Assembly (NCBI GenBank): GCA_021287065.1
Contig: JAJTBE010000061.1
Span: 1-43,314, forward strand
Direction of reading: 5' to 3'
Length of the DNA: 43,314 bases
Source of the DNA: Bacillota bacterium
GTDB lineage: Bacteria; Vulcanimicrobiota; JAJTBE01
Both the position numbers and the translations under genes were made by a program. The notes under the pieces are model-generated. The model had not been told where the DNA came from, searched no databases, and worked only from the letters and a program-made list of their open reading frames with translations. Within the stretch, counting starts at the first letter, position 1. Each line of letters starts with the position of its first letter. Of this stretch, positions 33,825 through 41,782 are shown in pieces.

Positions 33825-35357
33825 TTAGATGTTTTTTACCACTCTTATGGTTTTGAGGGTTGAATCCGCTGCGCCCTGAATGTGGACTCCCGCTTCTATT
33901 TCCACTGAGATATGGTCAACGATATCGTCTGTGATTTCGTCGCCGGGTCTCAGAATTGGGATTCCGGGAGGGTAGGGGGTGATCATTTCCGCGCAGATTC
34001 TTCCGCCGGATTCCTTAATATCAATGGTTTCGTGTTCAGCTACGAAAGCTTCTCTGGGGGTCATAACCTGACGGGGCCAGTCGGGAAGTTCCATTGGTCT
34101 GTCTTTTCTGCGGTAGAAAAGCTGAAGCTGGGAGAGGGTTACATGTGCTCTGTCCCAGTTTGCAACATCTCTGCAGGCGTCAACGAGGAGCTGGACATCT
34201 TTTTCGTCATGTCCCACTGTGATGAGAGCCAGACAGTTGAAAAGATCCGACATTTCAATCTGCAGGTTGTACTGTTTACGGAGAATCTGTTCCACTTCGT
34301 ATCCGGTATATCCCAGATCTTTGGCGGTAAAGTTGAGTTTTGTGCCGTCGAAGCCGTGGACTCCACTCCTTCCCACCATTTCATAACCATAGGATTTTAA
34401 GCCGGGCACTTTGTTGATTTCGTTTCTCGCCCATTCAGCCAGTTCGAGGGCTTTGTCAAGAAGCTGCCTTCCGTTTGTTGCCATGTTCATTCTTGCCATA
34501 TCAAGGCTTGCCACCATCAGGCACGAGGGGCTTGTTGACAGGAACATGCGGATAACCGCTTCCAGTCTGCCTTTGTCGATGCGTTCGCCTTTTACATGGA
34601 TCATTGATGCCTGACACATACCGCCCACAAGTTTGTGGGTGCTGTTAACGCACATATCGGCTCCGGCTTCAGTTGCCGACATCGGCAGCGAAGGATGAAA
34701 ATGGAAGTGTGGTCCCCATGCTTCATCTACAAGAATCGGCTTGTCGAAGGAGTGAACAAGGTCAACGATTTCTTTTAAATTACAGGCTGCTCCGTAGTAT
34801 GTGGGGGAAAGTACCATAACCGCCTTAACATCGGGGTTGTTTTCCAGAGCTTCCCTCAGGGTGTCCACTGTAACTGCGTGGTCAACCTGCATGTCGTAGT
34901 CGTAAGCTGGGTCAACATAGATTGGTACTGCTCCGCTCATAATGAGGGCGCCTGTGGTAGATCTGTGCATATTCCGGGGGATTATGATTTTGTCGCCCGG
35001 ATTGAGCACTGTTAGTATCATTGCATGGTTTCCCGATGAAGAACCGTTGATAAGGAAATAGGTTTTGTCTGCGCCGTATGCTTTGGCTGCCAAATCCTGT
35101 GCTTCCTTAACCACTGTTCCGGGCTGGTGTATATCGTCAAGGCCCAGAACCTGGCTCACATCCGCTTCCAGTCCGTACTTTTTGACGAAATCCCGGAATT
35201 CGGGGTGGGCGCCTTTGCCCTGAATATGTCCCGGTACATGATATGTAGTAATTCCGGATTCGATATAATCTTTCAGGGCGTCGAAGTACGGCGTACGCTC
35301 CTGATTATACTTTTCTTCTTCGCTTATGTTCTCACCGTGCGTTAATGGTATTATCAT
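33825..35357 (-). CDS. speA: Orn/Lys/Arg decarboxylase, probably arginine decarboxylase
   Basis: A 510-residue fold-type I PLP decarboxylase close to Bacillus SpeA in length and arrangement: TTYHVPGHIQGKGAHPEF at the start, INGSSSGNHAMI (phosphate-binding), PRNMHRSTTGALIMSGAVPIY, VLVDEAWGPHFHFHP with the PLP aspartate, and NSTHKLVGGMCQ with the Schiff-base lysine. The last 130 residues form the smaller C-terminal domain. Family members decarboxylate arginine, lysine or ornithine; arginine (giving agmatine) is the likeliest by resemblance and because a guanidine-modifying enzyme gene lies 1.5 kb away on the other strand, but lysine cannot be excluded. An AAGGTG site 7 bases before the ATG marks the start. 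yqeY starts 460 bases upstream and may share the transcript. Confidence 0.85.
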   Translation of the reverse strand: MIIPLTHGENISEEEKYNQERTPYFDALKDYIESGITTYHVPGHIQGKGAHPEFRDFVKKYGLEADVSQVLGLDDIHQPGTVVKEAQDLAAKAYGADKTYFLINGSSSGNHAMILTVLNPGDKIIIPRNMHRSTTGALIMSGAVPIYVDPAYDYDMQVDHAVTVDTLREALENNPDVKAVMVLSPTYYGAACNLKEIVDLVHSFDKPILVDEAWGPHFHFHPSLPMSATEAGADMCVNSTHKLVGGMCQASMIHVKGERIDKGRLEAVIRMFLSTSPSCLMVASLDMARMNMATNGRQLLDKALELAEWARNEINKVPGLKSYGYEMVGRSGVHGFDGTKLNFTAKDLGYTGYEVEQILRKQYNLQIEMSDLFNCLALITVGHDEKDVQLLVDACRDVANWDRAHVTLSQLQLFYRRKDRPMELPDWPRQVMTPREAFVAEHETIDIKESGGRICAEMITPYPPGIPILRPGDEITDDIVDHISVEIEAGVHIQGAADSTLKTIRVVKNI

Positions 35358-35376
35358 CTTTCATCACCTTGTATTG

Positions 35377-35817
35377 CTAAACAAATTCCTGCGCTATTGC
35401 GCTGACTCTTTTTCCGTCTGCTTTACCTTTGAGAGCGGCAAGAGCTTTGGGCATAATTTTTCCGATAACGATCTTTTCGCCGGCAGGTATGGCGTCAACG
35501 ATCTCTTTTATTACTCTGCGGATTTCCTCTTCATCAGCCTGAGCCGGGAGGTATCCAACCAGTAGTTTCAGTTCAGCTTCCTGTTTGTCCACCAGGTCCT
35601 GTCGGTTGCCTTTCTGAAATTCGGTTATGGATTCTTTGCGTTTTTTGACTTCTTTCTGAATTACATCCATAACCTCGTCGTCTGAGAGTTCCTTTTTCTT
35701 GTCGATTTCAGTATTTTTTACCTCGGATTTAATCAGGCGGATTACCGTAAGTTTCAGGCTGTCCTTTGCCTTCATAGCGTCTTTCATTTCCTGTGTAAGA
35801 CGATCCTTGATACTCAT
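35377..35817 (-). CDS. GatB/YqeY domain protein
   Basis: A 146-residue YqeY family protein, normal in length. It opens MSIKDRLTQEMKDAMKAKDSLKLTVIRLIKSEVKN and contains VDKQEAELKLLVGYLPAQ and the ending KGKADGKRVSAIAQEFV, all characteristic of YqeY, which corresponds to the C-terminal tail domain of the GatB amidotransferase subunit and presumably contacts tRNA. Its role is unknown. A GGAGA site before the ATG at 35817 fixes the start. It lies 19 bases upstream of the decarboxylase gene and so is probably co-transcribed. Confidence 0.95.
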   Translation of the reverse strand: MSIKDRLTQEMKDAMKAKDSLKLTVIRLIKSEVKNTEIDKKKELSDDEVMDVIQKEVKKRKESITEFQKGNRQDLVDKQEAELKLLVGYLPAQADEEEIRRVIKEIVDAIPAGEKIVIGKIMPKALAALKGKADGKRVSAIAQEFV

Positions 35818-35945
35818 AAAGTCTCCTTCTTATATTTTATGTTTTGAATCATTCAAAACAGTCTGGGTTCCCCGGAAATATTCGGTTTTCCATGCCGAAC
35901 CCGTTCAGGCATGCTCAAACCCTTTATCAAACCGGTGCCTAAAAA

Positions 35946-36608
35946 TCAAGCTGCCGGCATTGTGTGCAGTGCTGCGTTCAGAACCCCTGCAAGACCCAGT
36001 GCGTTTTCGAATCTTTCGATAAACAGCTTGGCATAAAGATTGCGGAAGCGGTTCTCAATCAGAAAGATTCCCTCTCTCAGTTCAATGGGGCTGATGGCTC
36101 TCATTTCACCGAGTCCGGCTATGGCAGGAATCAGCTCTGTGCATTCTTCGTAAACTTCAAGCAGCGTTCCATCGAGATAGTATCTATCGATGAAATCCTG
36201 TGTAAGGCCTGATTTGATAAGTGCAGGGAAGATTCCGGTCATCTGCTTGTAGTTTCTTGAGTTTCCCTGATAATGCCATGCCTGGCTTTCTCTTGACGAA
36301 AACTCTGCGGGCACATCCATGCCGGAGATATATGTTCCCACTATGCCGTCCATACTGTCCAGCAGTTTTTTTACAAGTTTCAGAATGCCGAGTGTTCCTA
36401 CAAAGAACTCTCTTGTGTCCACATGTTTTTCAGCTTCTTTATCGAGCCACATCACATAGCCAAGACGGATTCCATCCATCATTTTTGCAAGTGAGAAGAA
36501 ATAGTGGGCGGTTTCGCCGAGAACGGAAGGATCAGTGCCTGTAACATTAAGCTTCTGCTCCAGCTTGCCTTTCAGTTCTTCGTCAATTGTTTCATAGTAA
36601 TTTATCAT
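35946..36608 (-). CDS. Hypothetical helical protein
   Basis: A 220-residue protein that I do not recognise. It is predicted to be mostly helical from its periodicity (ETAHYFFSLAKMMDGIRLGYVMW, LGILKLVKKLLDSMDGIVGTYI) and has no signal peptide, membrane segment or enzymatic motif. A GAGGTG site five bases before the ATG supports the start. It lies 128 bases upstream of yqeY on the same strand and may be the first gene of that run. A link to the decarboxylase is only positional. Confidence 0.65.
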   Translation of the reverse strand: MINYYETIDEELKGKLEQKLNVTGTDPSVLGETAHYFFSLAKMMDGIRLGYVMWLDKEAEKHVDTREFFVGTLGILKLVKKLLDSMDGIVGTYISGMDVPAEFSSRESQAWHYQGNSRNYKQMTGIFPALIKSGLTQDFIDRYYLDGTLLEVYEECTELIPAIAGLGEMRAISPIELREGIFLIENRFRNLYAKLFIERFENALGLAGVLNAALHTMPAA

Positions 36609-36766
36609 ACATTCACCTCAGGATCCAGATCATGATTGGATTTTCTTTTATTGTGCCTTTTTCTCCCCAATTTATTTTTTATCGGAGAAATTTATTTATT
36701 TTACCATATGGCATGTCCAATCATGCAAAATGTCTTAATTTTAACAATTTTGTAATAATTATTATG

Positions 36767-36795
36767 AAGACATTTGCAGTTTCCTGTAATATAAT
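36767..36795 (+). promoter_or_regulatory. Probable promoter of the deiminase-like gene
   Basis: TATAAT at 36790-36795 is a perfect -10; AAGACA at 36767-36772, 17 bases upstream, matches 4 of 6 of the -35 consensus. The gene starts 54 bases further on, with AAGGAGC as its ribosome site. Confidence 0.5.
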
Positions 36796-36849
36796 AAAAG
36801 TAACAAATTAGTCTTTTGTCAAGTTTTTTTTATAGACAAGGAGCTTTTT

Positions 36850-38430
36850 ATGAGAATCAACGAGGGTGGAATGGAATATGGCCGTATTCCGGGCTATGGA
36901 ACGGCAAAAGAACACAAGCCCTTAAACCAGACACCCGCTCAGGGAATGCCTGCGGACAGCATCTCAATCGGAAAAGGAGCTTTTTCCATTGATGATCTTC
37001 ATCAGGCTCTCTCATGCCTTCCCAGAAGAAATGTGGGAACCCAGGGCGATAAGATTATGGAACAGAAAACCGTTCAGTATGCAGACAGCTACGGAAGAGT
37101 AAAACATCTTGCCCTTCAGCTCAGCAGTTATGCATCAGGTAAAGTCCGTACTCAAATGCTCAATGCGTATAAGACTCTGTTCCAGAAAATGGAGCCTGAT
37201 ACAAAGTTTTCGATAGTTGTAGAATCAGACCGGGATCAGGCTGATGTGGAAAAGATACTTAAAGACAATAAAATTCCCAATCCTGAGAGAATTCAGTTTA
37301 TTAAACCCAATGTGGGAGGCCTCACTGTTTGGGCAAGAGATCAGATGATCGGTATGTATCTTCCTGATGATCCCAATCACACAGGCTTGCTTAATCAGAC
37401 GACTCTGCACAACTGGCACGATAGCGACACCAAGGTTCCCCCGAAGCTTGCAGAGGCTAACCCCAAAATTATCCTTGACAGAGAACCCCGCCTTGTTACC
37501 GATGGAGGCGATACCGTTTCCAACAGAAACGAAAGCTTTGTGGGATATTATTCTCTGGCAGCTACAGCGGAAAATCTTCACAGAGTGGGCAGATCCAACA
37601 ACTTTATGAAAACCCAGATGGTTGCCCATTATGAAACAAAAACCGGAAATAAAGTGGTGCTGAGCGAACAGGAAAATCCTTTCCCGTATAAGATAGTCCC
37701 TGAACCTTTCCCCAAGGATATCCACAGGATTCCTTTCAGACTTGAGTCAAACCCTGACTACCAGACTCTGAAAGCCGGCGGAAATCAGGTTGATGAAGCG
37801 ACTATGTATGAGGATATGGCAAAGGAACTGTTTGAAAAGCAGTTTGGCAAAAAAGTCAGCGTTATGGGAAAAGACGACCCTTCCACCCCTCAGATCGAAG
37901 AACCGGCGTCAGACCACATGGATATGGGTATGACTCCCGTTGACGAAAAAACATTTATGCTTGGAAGCCCGGATTTGGCAAAGAGCCTTTTCCGCAGTAT
38001 GACCCCCGGCGAACTTCGTCAGGCGGAACAGGTGCTTTCTGATGCTGCAGGTAAAAAGATCGACCTGAAGAGCTATCTTGAAACCTCAAGAAAAGGCGAC
38101 AAGCAGAATGAATTTGACGCTTACGAAAAGAAGCTGTCTGGTGAGGGATACAGAGTTGTAAGAGTTCCCCACGCAGAACCCGGATGGGGTTCACCCTACA
38201 TCACTTACAACAACTGTCTGATGGAACGCTTCGACAAGAATAACGACGGAACAGAATACCGCCGTATATTCCTGCCGGTTTACGGAATTCCCAAACTGGA
38301 CAATTTTGCCATCGACGCCTACAAAAAAGAAGGCTTCGAAGTTATTCCGATGCCTCTGGATGCACTTTCAGCCCGCTGGGGAGCACTTCGCTGCATTAGC
38401 AACTGGCTCGAAAGATCACCCCAGGGCTAA
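36850..38430 (+). CDS. Guanidine-modifying enzyme (agmatine/peptidylarginine deiminase fold)
   Basis: A 526-residue protein of the pentein (alpha/beta-propeller) superfamily. Superfamily landmarks in order: VWARDQ with D164, VTDGGDTVSN (218-225), the catalytic pair DHMD with H356 and D358, TYNNCLMERF, LPVYGIPKLDNFAIDAYKKEG, and a C-terminal GALRCISN with the nucleophile C515. This is the same layout as agmatine deiminase (W-x-RD, GG, HxD, HC). Family members deiminate or transfer an amidino group from guanidino substrates. It is longer than agmatine deiminase (about 350 to 370), with an insert around 220-350, so protein-arginine deimination is an alternative. There is no signal peptide; the N-terminus has PADSISIGK, the tag shared with two other proteins here. 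It stands alone, divergent from the gene at 36608. Confidence 0.85.
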   Translation: MRINEGGMEYGRIPGYGTAKEHKPLNQTPAQGMPADSISIGKGAFSIDDLHQALSCLPRRNVGTQGDKIMEQKTVQYADSYGRVKHLALQLSSYASGKVRTQMLNAYKTLFQKMEPDTKFSIVVESDRDQADVEKILKDNKIPNPERIQFIKPNVGGLTVWARDQMIGMYLPDDPNHTGLLNQTTLHNWHDSDTKVPPKLAEANPKIILDREPRLVTDGGDTVSNRNESFVGYYSLAATAENLHRVGRSNNFMKTQMVAHYETKTGNKVVLSEQENPFPYKIVPEPFPKDIHRIPFRLESNPDYQTLKAGGNQVDEATMYEDMAKELFEKQFGKKVSVMGKDDPSTPQIEEPASDHMDMGMTPVDEKTFMLGSPDLAKSLFRSMTPGELRQAEQVLSDAAGKKIDLKSYLETSRKGDKQNEFDAYEKKLSGEGYRVVRVPHAEPGWGSPYITYNNCLMERFDKNNDGTEYRRIFLPVYGIPKLDNFAIDAYKKEGFEVIPMPLDALSARWGALRCISNWLERSPQG

Positions 38431-38472
38431 CCGTTTACCCACAACTTACCGACCGGTTACCAATAAGTTACT

Positions 38473-38507
38473 AAAGCTGGATCCCGCATGGAATCCGGCT
38501 TTTTTTA
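38473..38507 (+). terminator. Rho-independent terminator
   Basis: The stem AAAGCTGGAT / ATCCGGCTTT (one G-U) has a 10-base loop and is followed by a T-run. It lies 43 bases after the stop of the deiminase-like gene. Confidence 0.85.
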
Positions 38508-38867
38508 TGTTTTCGGGTCTGGAATGTGCTTTGTGGGGGTATTCGGGATATTTACAATCCGAAATAGAGAGTTAAAATTTAATCAGGAGCAATTACGGAA
38601 AGTTTTTTGAATAAACCCTTACACGATTGTTCGGTAAAACCGGGAAAGCCGGATTCTTTCAGGGATTTTCCATTACAGGAAAAAGCAGGGAAGAATCTGT
38701 AATACTATGCAATTTAAATTTTGAGGCAATGGTAATTATTAAAAGTAATTATAATGCTTTTGGTAATTATTGTTGCCTTATTTTAATGGTTATTAAATAA
38801 CTATTGATTTCTGTTAAAAGTAAAATAATTTGTCCGGATTTTTAGCCAAATGCTTTAATTTTTTGCC
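38508..38867. other. Gene-free, A/T-rich interval
   Basis: No gene is supported. GGTAATTATT occurs twice, with a similar GTAATTAT between, at about 38729-38770, and GGCAA/TTGCC brackets them. No known element is recognised. Confidence 0.35.
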
Positions 38868-39062
38868 CGAAACGGACCCTCAGATCTGCCCTCACCGCAA
38901 ACACACCCCCTCCGAATACGCGGAAATCCTCCTCACAGCACCACATTTTAATAACTCGATTCATTGTGGCGACAGGGTTGATTCCGGGCGGGAACATTTG
39001 CACTATCTCTGCAGTTGGAGTTGTATTTCCATTCCGGAATTTGCGGAGAGAAAACGAGTTAG
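38868..39062 (+). repeat. Family 3 repeat, copy B
   Basis: It shares the ordered blocks CGAAACGGACCC (38868), GAAATCCT, AGCACCACATT (38937) and TTCCGGAATTTG (39032) with the copy at 32628. It is more diverged than that copy and lacks the GGGTCCG palindrome half. As in copy A, it runs directly into a family 2 array. Confidence 0.6.
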
Positions 39063-39067
39063 TTTTA

Positions 39068-39176
39068 CCGGGGGACAGGCAGGACGCCTGCGATCCGGTA
39101 GTCGTTGGCCGGGCTTGTGGATATGAGGTTTACTGGCGGCTGGTGATTGGTTTTAAGGCCGGGGGGGGCAGGCAGG
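39068..39176 (+). repeat. Family 2 repeat, variant unit, before the inserted element
   Basis: A unit with CAGGCAGGACGCCTGCGATCCGG and CTTGTGG (39114) that differs from the 32.9-33.6 kb units in having GGTTTACTGGCGGCTGGTG. The second unit is cut at GGCAGGCAGG by the family 1 copy. Confidence 0.75.
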
Positions 39177-39453
39177 AATGCTACTGAATTAAGGCATGGA
39201 TTTATCTGATTGCTCACAAGAATTATAACCGTTTGCCCAGCTCCCAGAGAAAACTTTTTTAAAAAAAAGTTTCCTCCGGACCTCCTTCCCAAAACTTTTA
39301 AATTGGGGGACCGACCGGGGACCGCAGGGGTTGGGGACCGTCAGAGGGAACCACGCTTTTTTGGAAAAGCGAGTTTCCCTCCGAACCTCTCTCCTTGAAA
39401 AACAAGAGTATTGGGTTGGGAATTGGCGTAAATTTTGCTAATTCAGTGGCATT
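39177..39453 (-). repeat. Family 1 repeat, near-complete MITE-like copy
   Basis: 277 bp with the best terminal inverted repeats of the set: AATGCTACTGAATTA on one side and TAATTCAGTGGCATT on the other (14 of 15 match). Both hairpins are recognisable. The orientation is reverse, as at 33228. The family 2 landmark CTTGTGG moves from 39114 to 39487, so the array is interrupted here too. Confidence 0.85.
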
Positions 39454-39605
39454 GCTGAAAACCTCTCCTGCGATCGATAGCAAAGGCTTGTGGATATAAG
39501 GTTTACTGGCGGCTGGTGATTGATTTTAAGGCCGGGGGACAGGCAGGACGCCTGCGTCCGGTAGGCCTTTGCCGGGGCTTGTGGTTGTAAGGTTCACTGG
39601 CTGTT
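39454..39605 (+). repeat. Family 2 repeat, continuation after the inserted element
   Basis: CTTGTGG at 39487 and 39578 (91 bases apart), and a palindrome CAGGCAGGACGCCTG at about 39540. Just beyond lies an unrelated perfect hairpin, GGGAGAGC/GCTCTCCC at 39622-39643. From there to 39820 I see no gene or further repeat. Confidence 0.7.
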
Positions 39606-39820
39606 TTTGGTTGGTTGTTGCGGGAGAGCACATTGGCTCTCCCCTGCAGGAATTCCTATATCGAGTGGGGGTGTTTTGCTTTTACGGTATATTTACAGAA
39701 GGTGGTAATCAAAATGAAATGGAAAAAGAAAGAAAATTTATTAAAAAAACTGATCTGCAAAAATCTGCATTAAACTTGTTCTGATAGGCTTCTCCCGGTT
39801 CAAAAAACCAAATCAGGATG

Positions 39821-39866
39821 AAAAAAGCTTTTCCGGTATGGTTGCGGCCTTCGGAAAAGCTTTTTT
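39821..39866. terminator. Bidirectional terminator
   Basis: A perfect 15-bp stem AAAAAAGCTTTTCCG / CGGAAAAGCTTTTTT with a 16-base loop. It follows the minus-strand gene ending at 39891. Confidence 0.85.
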
Positions 39867-39890
39867 GGTTACTGGTTTTTGATGTTTATC

Positions 39891-40634
39891 CTATTTGTGG
39901 GAAAAACCGCCGAGCATTGAGAAATCGAAGCCTGAGCCTGATGATCCCGATGAACTGCCTCTGCCGTTGGACATGCCGGTGAGATCAATGTTGAAGCCGC
40001 CTTCGTTGTTGCTGTGGTTGTTTCTGGTTTTGCCTGTAAGGTCAATATTCAGATTTCCGTCTGATGAGTCTGAGCTGTTGTTGTAATTGCTGTAGCTGCT
40101 TCCGCTTGTCATTGTGTTTTCAAAACCCAGCTTGTCATAAACCATTCCCTGAATTGTCTGAAACACATTTACTGGTATGGCGCAGGGCAGAGCGGTTAGA
40201 GCCAATGCCAGGGGGGCGGCGTGGAGAGCAATAAAGCCTGCGGCAATTTTGCCCAGAAGTGGGACTGAAGCTGCTGCCAATATGGGCATAGTGCCTGCAA
40301 CAACTGCTCCCGCTGCGCAAACCGGCAATGCCAGCGCCGGAGCGAGAATTACTCCGTGGGCTACGGTGAAGCCTGTTCTGATTAATGCTTCTGCAAATTT
40401 TCCGACTTTTTTGCCGTTGTCTGCTTCGTTGGCTGCCGGTGCAGGTGTTGATTCCTGAATGGCTCCCTGTTTTATGTTTTCAGGCTTTGAAGGCAGATTT
40501 GCCGTTTCATCTTTTCCTATGGTTACGCTGTCCTGCGATGTTGCAGGAGCTTTATCAGTCTGTCCCGCCGGCACCGGGTTTCCGGAAAAGCTTACCGGAT
40601 TGTTGATGTTTCCAGTTGATCCTATGCTTGTCAT
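39891..40634 (-). CDS. Hypothetical hydrophobic-core protein with Asn/Ser/Gly-rich C-terminus
   Basis: A 247-residue protein. The open frame continues 21 codons upstream, but GGAGG ten bases before the ATG at 40634 sets the start (MTSIGSTGNINNP). The N-terminal 80 residues are Pro/Thr/Asn-rich and include SQDSVTIGK, the tag shared with two other proteins in the window. Residues about 90-170 form two or three hydrophobic segments (ILAPALALPVCAAGAVVAG, LAAASVPLLGKIAAGFIALH and LALALTALPCAIPV), probably membrane-inserted. The C-terminal third is Asn/Ser/Gly-rich and holds two repeats, NLNIDLTGK and GFNIDLTGM. I do not recognise a family. Monocistronic, with a strong terminator. Confidence 0.7.
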   Translation of the reverse strand: MTSIGSTGNINNPVSFSGNPVPAGQTDKAPATSQDSVTIGKDETANLPSKPENIKQGAIQESTPAPAANEADNGKKVGKFAEALIRTGFTVAHGVILAPALALPVCAAGAVVAGTMPILAAASVPLLGKIAAGFIALHAAPLALALTALPCAIPVNVFQTIQGMVYDKLGFENTMTSGSSYSNYNNSSDSSDGNLNIDLTGKTRNNHSNNEGGFNIDLTGMSNGRGSSSGSSGSGFDFSMLGGFSHK

Positions 40635-40860
40635 ATTGCCGCTTCCTCCATGATTCTTTTTGTTCTGATTGTGGTAATTATAACGCAAACATGACACATT
40701 GTTAATATTATTTATGTAACATTTATATGAACATTTTATAAGTTTTTACCGGAGATTTTTCAGGAATATTACAAAAAGTGTATTTTTCCGGTTACAAGGG
40801 AAAGAGATTGGGTTTAAAGAATCTGCAGGTGTAAAGTTAAGCGAACCTGAGAGGAAAACC

Positions 40861-41757
40861 ATGTCGTCAAAAGTAGTTGTTTTCGGAGATGTAAGTCTTG
40901 ATACCAATGTAAAGGTTTATGAGCTTCCTGTGGGGCGTCACGGGGATGTGAGCTATGTTACCAACGGAGTGAATGACCACGTGGGCGGTTCAGCCATGAA
41001 TGTAGCTTTTGCCCTGAGAAAAATGGGTGTGGATGTTCATTTTGTCAGTGTTACCGGAAACGATTTCGCAGGCAGATTCATTTCCGACCATCTCGACGGA
41101 ATCGGATTTGAACCGAAAAGACTTTTCACAGACTGGGAAAACACAGCCAGAAGCGTTAATCTTGTAAGCCCCGATGGAACAAGATACATCCTCCACGATT
41201 CAAAGCAGGCAATGAATTACGAAATGCCCATTTCATATTATGAAGATCTCCTGACCCATGGAACCATCGTGCATTGCAGTGTTGTCAACTGGACCAGACA
41301 CATTCTGAAAGAAGCAAAACGGCGCGGACTTGTTACCTGCACCGATCTTCACACAGGCTTCGACATAAACGGGTATCACAGGGATTTTGTCGAAAATGCC
41401 GATATTGTCTTTTTCAGCGCCCAAAATCTCCCTCACTGGCAGGAAATGGGACACAGGCTTCTCACCATGGGTCCCGGAATGGCAATTTGTACAAGAGGTG
41501 CTCAGGGCTGCGCGGTTTTTCGCAGGAAATTCTATAAGGAATTCCCCGCAGAAAACTTTACAACTGATATTGTTGATTCCGTAGGAGCCGGCGATGCAAT
41601 GGCGGGAGTTTACCTCGGCTGCTTCTCAAAAGGAATGAATCTGGATGAATGTATCACAAGAGCGCAGATCTCAGGCTTATACGCCTGCACTGTCAGCGGA
41701 TCCGATTCCTGCTATATGGATATTGAAATGCTGGAGGAAGTTGTAAACAGAAAGTAG
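40861..41757 (+). CDS. PfkB/ribokinase-family sugar kinase
   Basis: A 298-residue kinase of the ribokinase superfamily. It starts VVVFGDVSLDTNVKVYELP, has the N-terminal PfkB signature GGSAMNVAFALRKMG, a lid-type region, and the C-terminal signature DSVGAGDAMAGVYLG with the catalytic aspartate. Family members phosphorylate sugars or nucleosides; the substrate is unknown. A GAGAGG site precedes the ATG. The SDR-like gene follows after 25 bases in the same direction, so the two probably form an operon and may act on the same metabolite. Confidence 0.93.
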   Translation: MSSKVVVFGDVSLDTNVKVYELPVGRHGDVSYVTNGVNDHVGGSAMNVAFALRKMGVDVHFVSVTGNDFAGRFISDHLDGIGFEPKRLFTDWENTARSVNLVSPDGTRYILHDSKQAMNYEMPISYYEDLLTHGTIVHCSVVNWTRHILKEAKRRGLVTCTDLHTGFDINGYHRDFVENADIVFFSAQNLPHWQEMGHRLLTMGPGMAICTRGAQGCAVFRRKFYKEFPAENFTTDIVDSVGAGDAMAGVYLGCFSKGMNLDECITRAQISGLYACTVSGSDSCYMDIEMLEEVVNRK

Positions 41758-41782
41758 AAATTTTGGTTATCCGGAGGTAAAT

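Noticed and set aside
39569..39784. 71-codon plus-strand open frame
   Set aside because: Begins inside a family 2 unit and lacks a ribosome site.
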